A stretch of 64,000 nucleotides of DNA, taken from Sphingorhabdus sp. 109 (GTDB taxonomy: Bacteria > Pseudomonadota > Alphaproteobacteria > Sphingomonadales > Sphingomonadaceae). The stretch lies in assembly GCF_902506555.1 (NCBI RefSeq), contig NZ_LR732707.1, positions 1,703,138-1,767,137 on the forward strand, written 5' to 3'. The notes under the pieces were generated by a model. That model ran no database searches and was not told the DNA's origin. It saw only the letters and a program-made list of their open reading frames with translations. The first letter of the stretch is position 1; every line of letters starts with the position of its first letter. Made by a program: the position numbers and the translations under genes. Positions 34,297 to 43,178 of this stretch are shown one piece after another.

Positions 34297-34624
34297 GGTG
34301 GCGATTCTCCTGTGCTCGCGATCTGATTTTGAGCGAACCTGTCATATCCCGGCGCTTTAAGACACTGTCATATCAGGTGAGCCCGAAGGTCATGACCATC
34401 GTCGACGGGATAATGTCCTGCCGCTTTGCCAGTCGATCGCACCCGCTTGACGCTCGCCTCCTGTTTCGCCGGATGTTCTGGTTCAAACGACAGAGGTTTC
34501 ACCTCCTGTTGGCAAGCCGATGCAACTGGCCGGGGTCGGTTGAATGTCTCCGCCGCGAGGTCTTTGCACCGCATAGACCTGCCACGCGAGGCAGGGAATA
34601 GGACTCGGTTATCCTGAGGAAGTG
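34297..34624. other. Intergenic region without recognised gene
   Basis: About 330 bases between the dehydrogenase start and the first family 2 palindrome. Only short open frames are present, with no family match and no clear promoter. Nothing else is seen. Confidence 0.5.
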
Positions 34625-34725
34625 CTTGCCTCCAAGGCTCCGCATCATGTGCGGAGCACAGCATCTGTTCCAGCGAGCGCCTGCAATAATGTGCTCCGCG
34701 CTTGACGCGGAGCCCTGCGGGCTAG
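34625..34725. repeat. Family 2 palindrome pair, downstream flank of GIY-YIG gene
   Basis: Begins CTTGCCTCC and ends GCCCTGCGGGCTAG, with two inverted halves: GCTCCGCA-TCATG-TGCGGAGC and, about 30 bases later, GCTCCGCG-CTTGA-CGCGGAGC. The stems are 8 bp with 5-base loops. The base pair before the loop differs between halves but stays complementary (A-T versus G-C). The last bases contain the stop codon (TAG, 34722-34724) of the GIY-YIG gene. Confidence 0.92.
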
Positions 34726-35012
34726 ATGATATCGTGGTAGAGATCGCGCCATTCGGGGTTACCCTCCTCAATCAGCGCTATTTTCCATTCCCGGCGCCAT
34801 TTCTTGAGTTTCCATTCACGCGCCCTTGCGTCCTGAATATCATCATGCGTTTCAAACCAGACCAGCAAGGAACAATCATGTTCCTTTGAATATCCCTCGA
34901 TCAGCTTGTTGCGATGCTGATAGGCGCGCTGCACCAGATTGCTGGTGACGCCGAGATAGGTTTTTCCGCGCCGCCTGTTGGCCATGAGATAGACGTGGCC
35001 GGCTTTGGTCAT
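34722..35012 (-). CDS. GIY-YIG nuclease-domain protein (copy B)
   Basis: A 96-residue protein of the GIY-YIG/UPF0213 superfamily. It aligns without gaps to copy A at 3496-3801 over residues 7-95: VYL (7-9), YLG (19-21), R29 and YQHR, E66 in AREWKLKKW, and GNPEWRDLYHD. Start: ATG at 35012; the frame stays open upstream into the repeat. It is enclosed by family 2 palindrome pairs, one 17 bases upstream of the start and one that overlaps its stop codon. The close fit suggests that gene and repeats form one unit. The enzymatic role is inferred. Confidence 0.9.
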   Translation of the reverse strand: MTKAGHVYLMANRRRGKTYLGVTSNLVQRAYQHRNKLIEGYSKEHDCSLLVWFETHDDIQDARAREWKLKKWRREWKIALIEEGNPEWRDLYHDII

Positions 35013-35029
35013 GAAATTGCCATTTCGCT

Positions 35030-35109
35030 TGCCTCCAGAGCTCCGCATCAAGTGCGGAGCACAGTTCTTTCCATGTGCTCCGCGCTTGACGCGGAGCCCT
35101 GCGGGCTAG
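35030..35109. repeat. Family 2 palindrome pair, upstream flank of GIY-YIG gene
   Basis: Same ends as the copy at 34625-34725 (TGCCTCC on one side, GCCCTGCGGGCTAG on the other) and the same two halves: GCTCCGCA-TCAAG-TGCGGAGC and GCTCCGCG-CTTGA-CGCGGAGC, separated by about 15 bases. It lies between the GIY-YIG start and the 3' end of the penicillin-acylase gene, whose stop is 14 bases away. Confidence 0.92.
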
Positions 35110-35122
35110 GCGTGCCGGTCTG

Positions 35123-37327
35123 TCAGGTCCCCCGCACCACCTTGTCACTCGTCTTGTGCTTCTCCAGCTCTGCGGGATCAAACCGCACTGGCTTGAGCTT
35201 CTTGTCGACAAACATCTGCATCTGGTCAGTATAATGCGGCGAGTCCGGGCGTGTGGTTGCGGCGCCGAAGGGCTGGATCGAGCGGGAGTGGACCTTGCCG
35301 TCCTTCGTCCATTCCATGAACATGATGAAGCTGTCGCCATGGCGCACGGACAGGCGCCCGTCCCCTTCGACATCCCAGAGGGTCGACGCGCGGATCGTGT
35401 CATTGCCGCCATCAACCGGCAGATCGACATCGCCCTGGCGCATACGTAGTACATCCATCATCGGCGGATCGATCCTGTCGAAATAGGTTGTCAGATGGCC
35501 GACGGTTTCCTGCAATATTTCGCGCGGATCGGGCATCTTGCCGCGGTTATAATGCGACTTGTTGGCGGGGCGCAGCACCATCAGCGCGAGCGCGTCTGCC
35601 GGACCCTTGCCATCGAGATTCCAGTCCCACTGGACCAGCAATTGCTGCGCCTCGAGCAGCTTGGCACTGTCTTTCAGATCGAGCGCGGCAATCCGGTCGA
35701 GCCAGTCCTTCGCATAGCCCGCTTTCTCGTAGCCGGTGTCATATTTGATCGCCCACAATTCAGAATCGGTGATCTTGCCGTCGGCATTGGCGCGCTCCAG
35801 CAAGGCAATTGACCGGCGCGACCGGTTGGTCTGGTCATTCTCGACGCCGAGCAGCGGCGAGAAATTGTCGGGTTTGAGCTCGTCCCCTGGCCCCGCCGCG
35901 ATATAGGGCGTATTGTTGGCGTTCATGACGTAGCCCGATGCCGGATTGACCAAAGCGGGTACGCGGGTGAAGGGCAGGGTTTTTTGCCACAGGGCCTTTG
36001 AACTGTCTCCCGGCAATATCCCACGCCAGTCATAGCCTTCGGGCCGGTCAGGGAACATTGCGTTATAGTACATCCCGATATTGCCCTCGGCATCGGCATA
36101 GATGAAATTGGTCGCCGGGACGCCCTGCCCCGCCATCGCCGCCTGCCATTCGTCGAAATTGCGCGCCTTGTTGATCCGGTAATATTGAGTCAGCATGTCG
36201 AGCTCGTCGATACCGGCATAGCGCAGCGCATAGGCGCCGTTGTCGTTGATGATCACCGGCCCGTGGATCGAACGATAGGCGACCTGCGGATACGGAATGA
36301 CGAACGGCCCGAACTTGATCTTCAGCCAGACGCGCTTTTTCTCCAGCGCTTTCCATTCACCATCAAAGCGATAGGCATCTTTCTTGTCGTTCAGAGTGAG
36401 CTTGTAAATATCGACTAGATCGGGCCGGTTGACGGTATTGGTCCAGCCGAGATATTTGTTGTGCCCGAGAAACGGAAACGGCGAGCCGGGGAAATTTGCG
36501 CCGGCAAAGTCCCAGCCTTCCTCGCTGTGCACGACCAGTTCGTACCAGGCGACATTGCCGCGCAGGGGCTGGTGCGAATTGGAAATCAGGCGGGTCTTCC
36601 CTTCGGGCGAGAGTTCCGGCGCAAGCGCATAAGCGTTGGAGCCATTTTCATCCGGGTCGGGGCCGACCGGTGTTGCGGAGTCCTCCTCGATCAGCTTGTC
36701 GGGGCTGAGCGGATGGATCGAGGTCTTGACCGGCTCGTCGGAGAGGCGCGGACCGCCTTCGCGCGGCAGCGGCTTGTTCTGGACCAGCGCTTCAATCGGA
36801 TTGTTGAGGCCAAAGAAAAAGGGCGACCGCAGCACGAAACCGGCGGCAATATCCTGTCCGTTGACGGGGAATAGTTTCGCCAGCTTCACCTCTTCGGGGT
36901 GCTCCGCGGCATAAGCGTTTAGTCCGGATGCGTAGCCGTCCAGCACCGCGCGGACATCGGTCGGCAATTGATCATATTTGCGGTTCACCGTCCCGCGCAC
37001 GTCGAGGAGCGCCGCGATATAGTCGATCGGCGCGCTTTCGGATCCGTTGAGCGTCGCCATCCGGCCCCGCGTCATCGCCGTTACTTCCTGCAGCGTCGAG
37101 AAATCATCTTCGCTATGGGCATAGGCCACGCCATAGGCGACATCGGCATCGGTCTTGCCGAAAATATGCGGCACACCAAATTCATCGCGGACAATACGGG
37201 CTTCATAGGTGCCTTCCGGCGGCGGCGCGGGTTGCTCCACACCCATCGGTTCCCAGACAGCAAGGCCAATAGCCACCAGCACAATGATCGCGAGCAGCCC
37301 GATCCCCAGACGCTTAAGTGTTTTCAC
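35123..37327 (-). CDS. Penicillin acylase family protein (N-terminal nucleophile hydrolase)
   Basis: A 734-residue periplasmic amidase precursor. It has an N-terminal membrane or signal segment (GIGLLAIIVLVAIGLAVW) and an alpha-subunit region with RDEFGVPHIFGKTDADVAYGVAYAHSEDDF. The beta-subunit nucleophile is Ser230 in DENGSNAYAL, where autocleavage yields two chains. Members cleave acyl-homoserine lactones, penicillins or similar amides; quorum quenching is possible but not shown. The GTG start at 37327 has GGAGAGGATAAAATAC before it; an ATG nine codons upstream lacks a ribosome site. It ends next to a family 2 palindrome. Confidence 0.92.
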   Translation of the reverse strand: MKTLKRLGIGLLAIIVLVAIGLAVWEPMGVEQPAPPPEGTYEARIVRDEFGVPHIFGKTDADVAYGVAYAHSEDDFSTLQEVTAMTRGRMATLNGSESAPIDYIAALLDVRGTVNRKYDQLPTDVRAVLDGYASGLNAYAAEHPEEVKLAKLFPVNGQDIAAGFVLRSPFFFGLNNPIEALVQNKPLPREGGPRLSDEPVKTSIHPLSPDKLIEEDSATPVGPDPDENGSNAYALAPELSPEGKTRLISNSHQPLRGNVAWYELVVHSEEGWDFAGANFPGSPFPFLGHNKYLGWTNTVNRPDLVDIYKLTLNDKKDAYRFDGEWKALEKKRVWLKIKFGPFVIPYPQVAYRSIHGPVIINDNGAYALRYAGIDELDMLTQYYRINKARNFDEWQAAMAGQGVPATNFIYADAEGNIGMYYNAMFPDRPEGYDWRGILPGDSSKALWQKTLPFTRVPALVNPASGYVMNANNTPYIAAGPGDELKPDNFSPLLGVENDQTNRSRRSIALLERANADGKITDSELWAIKYDTGYEKAGYAKDWLDRIAALDLKDSAKLLEAQQLLVQWDWNLDGKGPADALALMVLRPANKSHYNRGKMPDPREILQETVGHLTTYFDRIDPPMMDVLRMRQGDVDLPVDGGNDTIRASTLWDVEGDGRLSVRHGDSFIMFMEWTKDGKVHSRSIQPFGAATTRPDSPHYTDQMQMFVDKKLKPVRFDPAELEKHKTSDKVVRGT

Positions 37328-37425
37328 GTATTTTATCCTCTCCGCCAGCACCATAAACTATGTGCTCTTTTACACTCGAAAGCGCTTACCATATAAGTTT
37401 CAAGGAAAAAGTTTTGAATATGGTT

Positions 37426-37445
37426 GTGTTGCACGACTGCAACAC
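37426..37445. promoter_or_regulatory. Dyad upstream of clpB
   Basis: GTGTTGCA-CGAC-TGCAACAC, a perfect 8-bp inverted repeat with a 4-base centre, 41 bases before the clpB start. It could be an operator or a leader hairpin. It does not match the CIRCE sequence. I could not find a convincing sigma-32 promoter near it. Confidence 0.5.
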
Positions 37446-37486
37446 CATATTTGTCACAAGACACCGAGACGAAACAGGATGAACCG

Positions 37487-40066
37487 ATGAACCTTGAGAA
37501 ATTCACCGACCGCGCCAAGGGCTTTTTGCAATCTGCCCAGACCGTCGCAATCCGGATGAGCCACCAGCAGATCACCGCCGCGCATCTGGCGAAGGCATTG
37601 CTCGAAGACGATCAGGGCATGGCCGCAGGGCTGATTATCAAAGCGGGCGGCGATGCCAGGAAAGCCCATCAGGAAATTGATGCCGCCCTCGCTAAAATTC
37701 CTGCAGTCTCGGGCAGCGGAGCGCAGCAGACGCCGGGCCTCAACAATGATGCCGTCCGGGTGCTCGATCAGGCAGAACAGATCGCCGAGAAGGCGGGAGA
37801 CAGCTATATCACGGTGGAACGGCTGCTGCTTGCGCTACTCCTGTCAAAAGACACGGCGGCGGGCAAGGCCCTGCAGGCGTCCGGTGTGACCGCCGAAGCG
37901 CTGAACACGGCTATCAACGAACTGCGCGGCGGCCGCTCGGCCGATACGGCTTCCGCCGAGGACGCCTATGAAGCGATGGAAAAATACACCCGCGACCTGA
38001 CTCAGGCGGCGCGCGACGGCAAGCTCGATCCGGTCATCGGTCGCGACGAGGAAATCCGCCGCACGATCCAGATATTGGCGCGCCGGACCAAGAACAACCC
38101 AGTCCTTATCGGTGAGCCCGGCGTCGGCAAGACCGCTATCGCCGAGGGCATGGCACTGCGTATAGCCAATGGCGATGTGCCGGACAGCCTGAAGGACCGG
38201 CGTCTGATGGCGCTCGACATGGGGTCGCTGATCGCCGGCGCGAAATATCGCGGTGAGTTTGAAGAGCGGCTGAAAAGCGTGCTCGACGAAGTGCGCGGCG
38301 CCGAAGGCGAAATCATCCTGTTCATCGACGAGATGCACACTCTGGTGGGCGCTGGCGCGTCGGAAGGGTCAATGGACGCTTCCAACCTGCTCAAGCCGGC
38401 ACTGGCCCGCGGCGAATTGCATTGTATTGGCGCAACCACCCTCAACGAATATCAGAAATATGTCGAAAAGGACGCCGCGCTGCAGCGTCGCTTCCAGCCG
38501 GTGTTCATCGGCGAACCAACCGTGGAAGACACGGTTTCGATCCTGCGTGGGCTGAAGGAGAAATATGAGCTGCACCATGGCGTGCGGATCACCGACGGCG
38601 CGATCGTCAGCGCAGCAGCGCTTTCCAACCGCTATATTCCCGACCGTTTCCTGCCCGACAAGGCGATCGACCTGATGGACGAGGCGGCGTCGCGCATCCG
38701 CATGGAAGTCGAATCCAAGCCGGAAGAGATCGAAACGCTCGACCGCCGGATCATCCAGCTCAAAATCGAGCGCGAGGCACTGTCCAAGGAAAGCGACGAT
38801 GCGTCCAAGGGCCGTCTGGAAACGCTCGAGAAGGAACTGGCGGAACTTCAGCAGCAAAGCACCGAGCTGACCACGCGTTGGCAGGGTGAGAAAGACAAGA
38901 TTAATGCCGAAGCCGAGCTCAAGGAGAAACTTGACCATGCCCGGCTCGAACTGGAGCAGGCCGAACGGGCTGGCGATCTCGCCAAGGCCGGCGAGCTGAG
39001 CTACGGAACGATACCCAATCTGGTAAAGGCGCTCGAGGAGGCGGCAGGAGATACCGAAGGGGCGATGCTGCGCGAGGAAGTGACATCCGAGGACATTGCC
39101 GCGGTCGTTTCCAAATGGACCGGTATTCCGGTCGACAAAATGCTCGAGGGCGAACGCGAGAAGCTGCTGGCGATGGAAGACATTATCGGCAAGCGCGTGA
39201 TCGGCCAAAAGGATGCGGTTGAGGCTGTCTCCGCAGCTGTTCGCCGCAGTCGTGCCGGACTGCAGGACCCTAACCGTCCGCTGGGCAGTTTCCTGTTCCT
39301 CGGCCCGACCGGGGTCGGCAAGACCGAACTGACCAAGGCGCTCGCCGGCTTCCTGTTCGATGATGACCAGGCAATGGTCCGAATCGACATGTCCGAATTC
39401 ATGGAGAAGCACAGCGTATCACGGCTGATCGGTGCCCCTCCGGGCTATGTCGGCTATGACGAAGGCGGCGTGCTGACCGAAGCGGTGCGCCGGCGTCCCT
39501 ATCAGGTGATCCTGTTTGACGAGGTCGAAAAGGCCCATGGCGACGTGTTCAACGTGCTGCTGCAGGTTCTCGACGACGGGCGTCTGACCGACGGTCAGGG
39601 CCGCGTGGTGGATTTCTCCAACACGCTGATCATCCTGACTTCCAATCTGGGCAGCCAATATATGGCGAACATGAAGGATGGCGAGACCGTCAAGGATGTC
39701 GAACCACAGGTGATGGAGGTCGTCCGCGCGCATTTCCGTCCGGAATTTCTCAACCGTCTGGACGAGATCATCCTGTTCCACAGGCTGTCCGAAGAACATA
39801 TGGCACCGATCGTCGATATCCAGGTTTCACGGGTGCAAAAACTGCTCAAGGACCGGAAAATCGAACTCGACCTTACCGATGCAGCAAGGCGTTGGCTGGG
39901 ACGGGTCGGCTATGATCCGGTTTACGGCGCACGGCCGCTGAAACGGGCGATCCAGAAATATCTTCAGGATCCGCTCGCCGATATGATCCTGCGCGGTCAG
40001 GTTCCGGATGGATCGACGGTCAAGATCGACGAAGGCGACGGTGCGCTGAAGATGGAAACTGCATGA
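37487..40066 (+). CDS. clpB: ATP-dependent chaperone ClpB
   Basis: An 859-residue hexameric disaggregase working with DnaK. It has an N-terminal domain (1-145); AAA-1 with Walker A GEPGVGKT (209-216); a coiled-coil middle domain (about 400-525, Glu/Leu-rich) that distinguishes ClpB from ClpA and ClpC; AAA-2 with Walker A GPTGVGKT (606-613); and a C-terminal domain. The start [15 protein letters not shown] at 37487 is the usual ClpB start and follows AGGATGAACCG; an open frame extends 21 codons upstream. The length is normal for the family. Confidence 0.98.
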   Translation: MNLEKFTDRAKGFLQSAQTVAIRMSHQQITAAHLAKALLEDDQGMAAGLIIKAGGDARKAHQEIDAALAKIPAVSGSGAQQTPGLNNDAVRVLDQAEQIAEKAGDSYITVERLLLALLLSKDTAAGKALQASGVTAEALNTAINELRGGRSADTASAEDAYEAMEKYTRDLTQAARDGKLDPVIGRDEEIRRTIQILARRTKNNPVLIGEPGVGKTAIAEGMALRIANGDVPDSLKDRRLMALDMGSLIAGAKYRGEFEERLKSVLDEVRGAEGEIILFIDEMHTLVGAGASEGSMDASNLLKPALARGELHCIGATTLNEYQKYVEKDAALQRRFQPVFIGEPTVEDTVSILRGLKEKYELHHGVRITDGAIVSAAALSNRYIPDRFLPDKAIDLMDEAASRIRMEVESKPEEIETLDRRIIQLKIEREALSKESDDASKGRLETLEKELAELQQQSTELTTRWQGEKDKINAEAELKEKLDHARLELEQAERAGDLAKAGELSYGTIPNLVKALEEAAGDTEGAMLREEVTSEDIAAVVSKWTGIPVDKMLEGEREKLLAMEDIIGKRVIGQKDAVEAVSAAVRRSRAGLQDPNRPLGSFLFLGPTGVGKTELTKALAGFLFDDDQAMVRIDMSEFMEKHSVSRLIGAPPGYVGYDEGGVLTEAVRRRPYQVILFDEVEKAHGDVFNVLLQVLDDGRLTDGQGRVVDFSNTLIILTSNLGSQYMANMKDGETVKDVEPQVMEVVRAHFRPEFLNRLDEIILFHRLSEEHMAPIVDIQVSRVQKLLKDRKIELDLTDAARRWLGRVGYDPVYGARPLKRAIQKYLQDPLADMILRGQVPDGSTVKIDEGDGALKMETA

Positions 40067-40097
40067 CAATTAGCCGCCGGGCATCCATATTGCGGAT

Positions 40098-41231
40098 ATG
40101 AAAAACCTGCGATCCATGTCCCGGCGGTCCTTTGTCCAAGCCTCCACACTCTGCGCTTTGGCTGGCAGCAGTAATGTGACTGCCGCAGCGAGAAGCCTGA
40201 CCGGTGTCGTTCGGCAAGCACCGGTGATTGATGGCTTGAGTTTTCTTCCCGACAATCTGGATGAAATCCGCCAGGCTGGCCTGACTGCGATGATCTGCGA
40301 TGTCTCGGAAGTCGAAGAAGTCCGCGATAGCGACGGGACACCGCGGTACCAGCGTAATTTTGGCGTGAACGACGCAGCTCTGGACGCCGCTATCGGCCGG
40401 ATAGAAGCCAGTGATCAGGTCTTCGTTGCCGACCGGGGAAGCGATATCGGGTCCAGACCGGGATGTGCAGCCTTTCTGCAATTCCAGTCCTGCGAAACTA
40501 TTGGCGAAGACCTCAGCCGGATCGCATATTTCCACGACAAGGGGCTGCGGGTCCTCCAGCTGACTCATCATAATGACAATAAATTTGCCGGTGGCGCGAT
40601 CGAGAGGGAACAAAGCGGTCTGACTGAACTGGGGCGCGCCGGCATCGCCGAAATGAACCGGGTGGGTCTGCTGCCCGACGTTTCCCACGGATCGATTCCC
40701 ACGATATTGGAGGCCGCGGAGGCAAGCCGGTCGCCTGTCGTCTATTCCCACGGTGCATGCCGGGCAATTGTCGATCATCCTCGCTGTATCACCGATGAAG
40801 GAATACGTGCCATTGCCGACAAGGGCGGTGTCATCGGTATCTTCATGATGAGCTTCTGGCTGACGAACGACAGCAAGCCGAGGATCGAACACCTGGTCGC
40901 CCATATCCGGCATGCGATCAATGTCGGAGGGATTGACGCAGTCGGCATTTCCAATGATTTCCCGATGGCTGGGCAGGAAAACCTGCGCAAGTTGAACAAT
41001 GACAATCAGCAGGGGGTCAAGGAATATCTCGGCTGGTGGCAAGCCATGCGAAAGCTCGGTATCCCCGGCTATGAAGTCGATCCGGAACATGTTGTGATCC
41101 CGGAACTGAATAATCTGTCTCGCATGATGACGATCCGTGATGCCTTGCTGGCCGAAGGCTTCAGCCCGCCGGAAATATCGAAGATCATGGGCGGGAACTG
41201 GCAGAGAGTGCTTGTTGACGTCCTCGGATAG
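40098..41231 (+). CDS. Divergent M19 (renal dipeptidase-like) protein, Tat-exported
   Basis: A 377-residue protein. The N-terminus carries a twin-arginine motif SRRSFVQAS and a hydrophobic stretch, so it is probably folded before export. The body belongs to the M19 membrane-dipeptidase superfamily: RVLQLTHHNDNKFAGGA, VGLLPDVSHGS, VYSHGACRAI, GGVIGIFMMSFWL and NWQRVL are family-like. The first zinc motif, normally DGHND, reads VIDGLSFLPDN, and the usual EG motif reads FLQFQSCETIGED, as in a known non-canonical subgroup. Catalysis may therefore differ. It follows clpB by 31 bases, on the same strand. Confidence 0.85.
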   Translation: MKNLRSMSRRSFVQASTLCALAGSSNVTAAARSLTGVVRQAPVIDGLSFLPDNLDEIRQAGLTAMICDVSEVEEVRDSDGTPRYQRNFGVNDAALDAAIGRIEASDQVFVADRGSDIGSRPGCAAFLQFQSCETIGEDLSRIAYFHDKGLRVLQLTHHNDNKFAGGAIEREQSGLTELGRAGIAEMNRVGLLPDVSHGSIPTILEAAEASRSPVVYSHGACRAIVDHPRCITDEGIRAIADKGGVIGIFMMSFWLTNDSKPRIEHLVAHIRHAINVGGIDAVGISNDFPMAGQENLRKLNNDNQQGVKEYLGWWQAMRKLGIPGYEVDPEHVVIPELNNLSRMMTIRDALLAEGFSPPEISKIMGGNWQRVLVDVLG

Positions 41232-41299
41232 ACCGTGAACCGCTTCCGGATGCTCCTGCCTATTGTGCGATCCCCCTGTTCCCCCCATTATGGGCCATT

Positions 41300-42331
41300 A
41301 TGACTTCAAACACAGAAATGACCAGAAACGCCGAGTTTCTCGCCCACCGTTACGATGAGACCAGCGATGCTTTTCAGTTCGTTGCATTAGACCGCGATCA
41401 GCATCGGCGCTGCACGTTCCTGACCGACGAATATATTCCCGCGCAATCGCGCCGGATAATGATCGAAGCCAAAGACATTAATCTTGAACCGGAAACTCTG
41501 GCGCCCGTAGACTTCGTCTTTCATTCCGCTTTTGCCTGCTCGACGATGATGGCACGCGCCCTCGATATCGATGGTGTTTCCATGGGACTGAAGGAACCGA
41601 TTGTCCTCAACGATCTGGTGGGCATGAAACGGCGCGGCGCGGCACCGGCCAGACTCACTCAGATTCTGCAGCAATCGGTTGATCTTCTGGCACGCCCATT
41701 CTCCAGCGGCGAGAAAATCATCATCAAACCATCCAATGTCGTCAATAGCCTGGCACCGTCGATCCTGAAATTGCGACCGGATTCGAAAGCGCTGTTTCTA
41801 CATGCTCCGCTGAAGTCCTTTTTGCGGTCGCTGGCGGCGAAAAATATGTGGGGGAGAATCTGGGCGCGGGAAAATATGATCGGCATCATGGATGACGGTG
41901 ACCTTATTGGCGGCTTTACCTCGGCCGACTTGCTCCGTCTGACCGATATTCAGGTCGCCGCCGTGGCATGGCTCTCCGAACATGCACGATTTGCCAGAAT
42001 GATCGATCAATTTGGGGGAGACCGGATCAAAAGCCTCGATAGCGATACTTTTTTGCGCAACAAGCAGGCCACTGTCGCACGTATCTCCTCCTTTTTTACG
42101 CTCAATCTTGGCGAGAAGCAGATAGACAGGATTGTAGCTGGGCCGGCTTTTACTCAACATTCCAAAGATTTCTCAAAATTCGATACCACGGCACGTCTGG
42201 ACCAGCATTCAAACGTTCAGGATTCGAACGGAGAAGAAATCGATATGGTCGTGCAATGGGCTGCCGCTGTTGCTGACAGCCAGAATCTCTCGCTCGATCT
42301 GCCCGCACCGTTGCTTTCTTCACAAGAATAG
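41300..42331 (+). CDS. Sulfotransferase-like hypothetical protein
   Basis: A 343-residue soluble protein. The segment DFVFHSAFACSTMMARALD (about residues 71-89), followed by LKEPIVLNDL, looks like the P-loop region of the sulfotransferase superfamily (FHS-x-F-x-x-ST-x-x-A), and KALFLHAPLKSFLRS could be the PAPS-binding strand. No confirmed activity. It ends 15 bases before a 2OG-Fe(II) oxygenase gene and they are probably one operon. They face a TonB receptor, a neighbourhood often seen in sphingomonads and Caulobacterales. It starts with ATG at 41300. Confidence 0.7.
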   Translation: MTSNTEMTRNAEFLAHRYDETSDAFQFVALDRDQHRRCTFLTDEYIPAQSRRIMIEAKDINLEPETLAPVDFVFHSAFACSTMMARALDIDGVSMGLKEPIVLNDLVGMKRRGAAPARLTQILQQSVDLLARPFSSGEKIIIKPSNVVNSLAPSILKLRPDSKALFLHAPLKSFLRSLAAKNMWGRIWARENMIGIMDDGDLIGGFTSADLLRLTDIQVAAVAWLSEHARFARMIDQFGGDRIKSLDSDTFLRNKQATVARISSFFTLNLGEKQIDRIVAGPAFTQHSKDFSKFDTTARLDQHSNVQDSNGEEIDMVVQWAAAVADSQNLSLDLPAPLLSSQE

Positions 42332-42346
42332 AGGCCGAAACAGATT

Positions 42347-43087
42347 ATGAACCCTGACCAGAATGTACCGTTTCAGCTAAACCCGGCTCTGGATCTGTCG
42401 GCATTGGCTGACCAGTTCAAAACACAGGGCCGCATCCAGATCCGCGATGCGCTGGACATCAGAACCGCCGAGTTTTTCCGTTCGGTCCTTGAGAGCCGGA
42501 CAAACTGGGGGCTGGCTTGGCAAATCGGTGCGGAGGGGCCACGCGCCTTGCGGTTCACCGAAACACAAGCGCTCTCAGACATTGAAAGACAGTCGATAAG
42601 CCACAAGGCAGGCGAAGCCGTCGGTCGTGGCGAATATGGCTTCGTTTACAAGCAATACGCCATGCTTACAGCCTATCTCGAGCAATGGGATCCGGCCCAT
42701 CCGCTGAACCGCTTGCTGGAGCATCTCAATGATCAGCCGTTTCTCAATCTCATCCGGCAAGTCAGCGGCGTGCAATCCGTGATCAAGGCGGAAGCCCAGG
42801 CCACCTGTTTCGGACCGGGTCATTTTCTGACCGAACATGACGACCTGCACAGCAGAGATCCCCGGCGCGTCGCCTATGTCCTCAACCTGACTATCCCGGA
42901 CTGGAAGTCGGAATGGGGCGGTTATTTGAATTTTTTTGACGGAAACGGCAATGTCGACGCCGGGTTCAGGCCAATATTCAACAGTCTGAATCTGTTTCTG
43001 GTGCCGCAGCGCCACTCGGTCTCCTATGTCGCTCCTTTTGCTCCGGTCGGCCGCTATGCGATCACGGGCTGGGCGATGGATCCCTGA
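42347..43087 (+). CDS. 2-oxoglutarate/Fe(II)-dependent oxygenase (prolyl-4-hydroxylase-like)
   Basis: A 246-residue oxygenase with the double-stranded beta-helix iron site: H164-x-D166 in FLTEHDDLHS, distal H223 in LVPQRHSVSYVAPF, and R236 in VGRYAITGW for 2-oxoglutarate. It resembles the PKHD/2OG-FeII_Oxy_4 group, which hydroxylates prolyl residues or other side chains; the substrate is unknown. It starts at ATG 42347, 15 bases after the sulfotransferase-like gene. It is followed by a strong bidirectional terminator shared with the convergent TonB receptor gene. Confidence 0.9.
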   Translation: MNPDQNVPFQLNPALDLSALADQFKTQGRIQIRDALDIRTAEFFRSVLESRTNWGLAWQIGAEGPRALRFTETQALSDIERQSISHKAGEAVGRGEYGFVYKQYAMLTAYLEQWDPAHPLNRLLEHLNDQPFLNLIRQVSGVQSVIKAEAQATCFGPGHFLTEHDDLHSRDPRRVAYVLNLTIPDWKSEWGGYLNFFDGNGNVDAGFRPIFNSLNLFLVPQRHSVSYVAPFAPVGRYAITGWAMDP

Positions 43088-43123
43088 ACGGGGTCAAGGA
43101 ACGGGAAATCTTGCCAAGACAAT

Positions 43124-43157
43124 AAAAAAGGCGGGCTCGAAAGCCCGCCTTCTTTTT
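43124..43157. terminator. Bidirectional intrinsic terminator
   Basis: Perfect stem GGCGGGCT / AGCCCGCC with loop CGAA, flanked by an A-run on the left (AATAAAAAA) and a T-rich run on the right (TTCTTTTTAT). It serves both the oxygenase gene (plus) and the TonB receptor gene (minus). Confidence 0.93.
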
Positions 43158-43178
43158 ATCCGATTGGATCGGTTGCGA

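Noticed and set aside
34297-34624. Short open frames between the dehydrogenase and the first family 2 palindrome
   Set aside because: No family resemblance; some of these frames run into the palindrome and translate it, which only reflects the repeat.
37340-37486. Sigma-32 promoter for clpB
   Set aside because: A TTGAA-like -35 exists but the distance to a CCATAT-like -10 is about 25 bases, too long for a convincing call.
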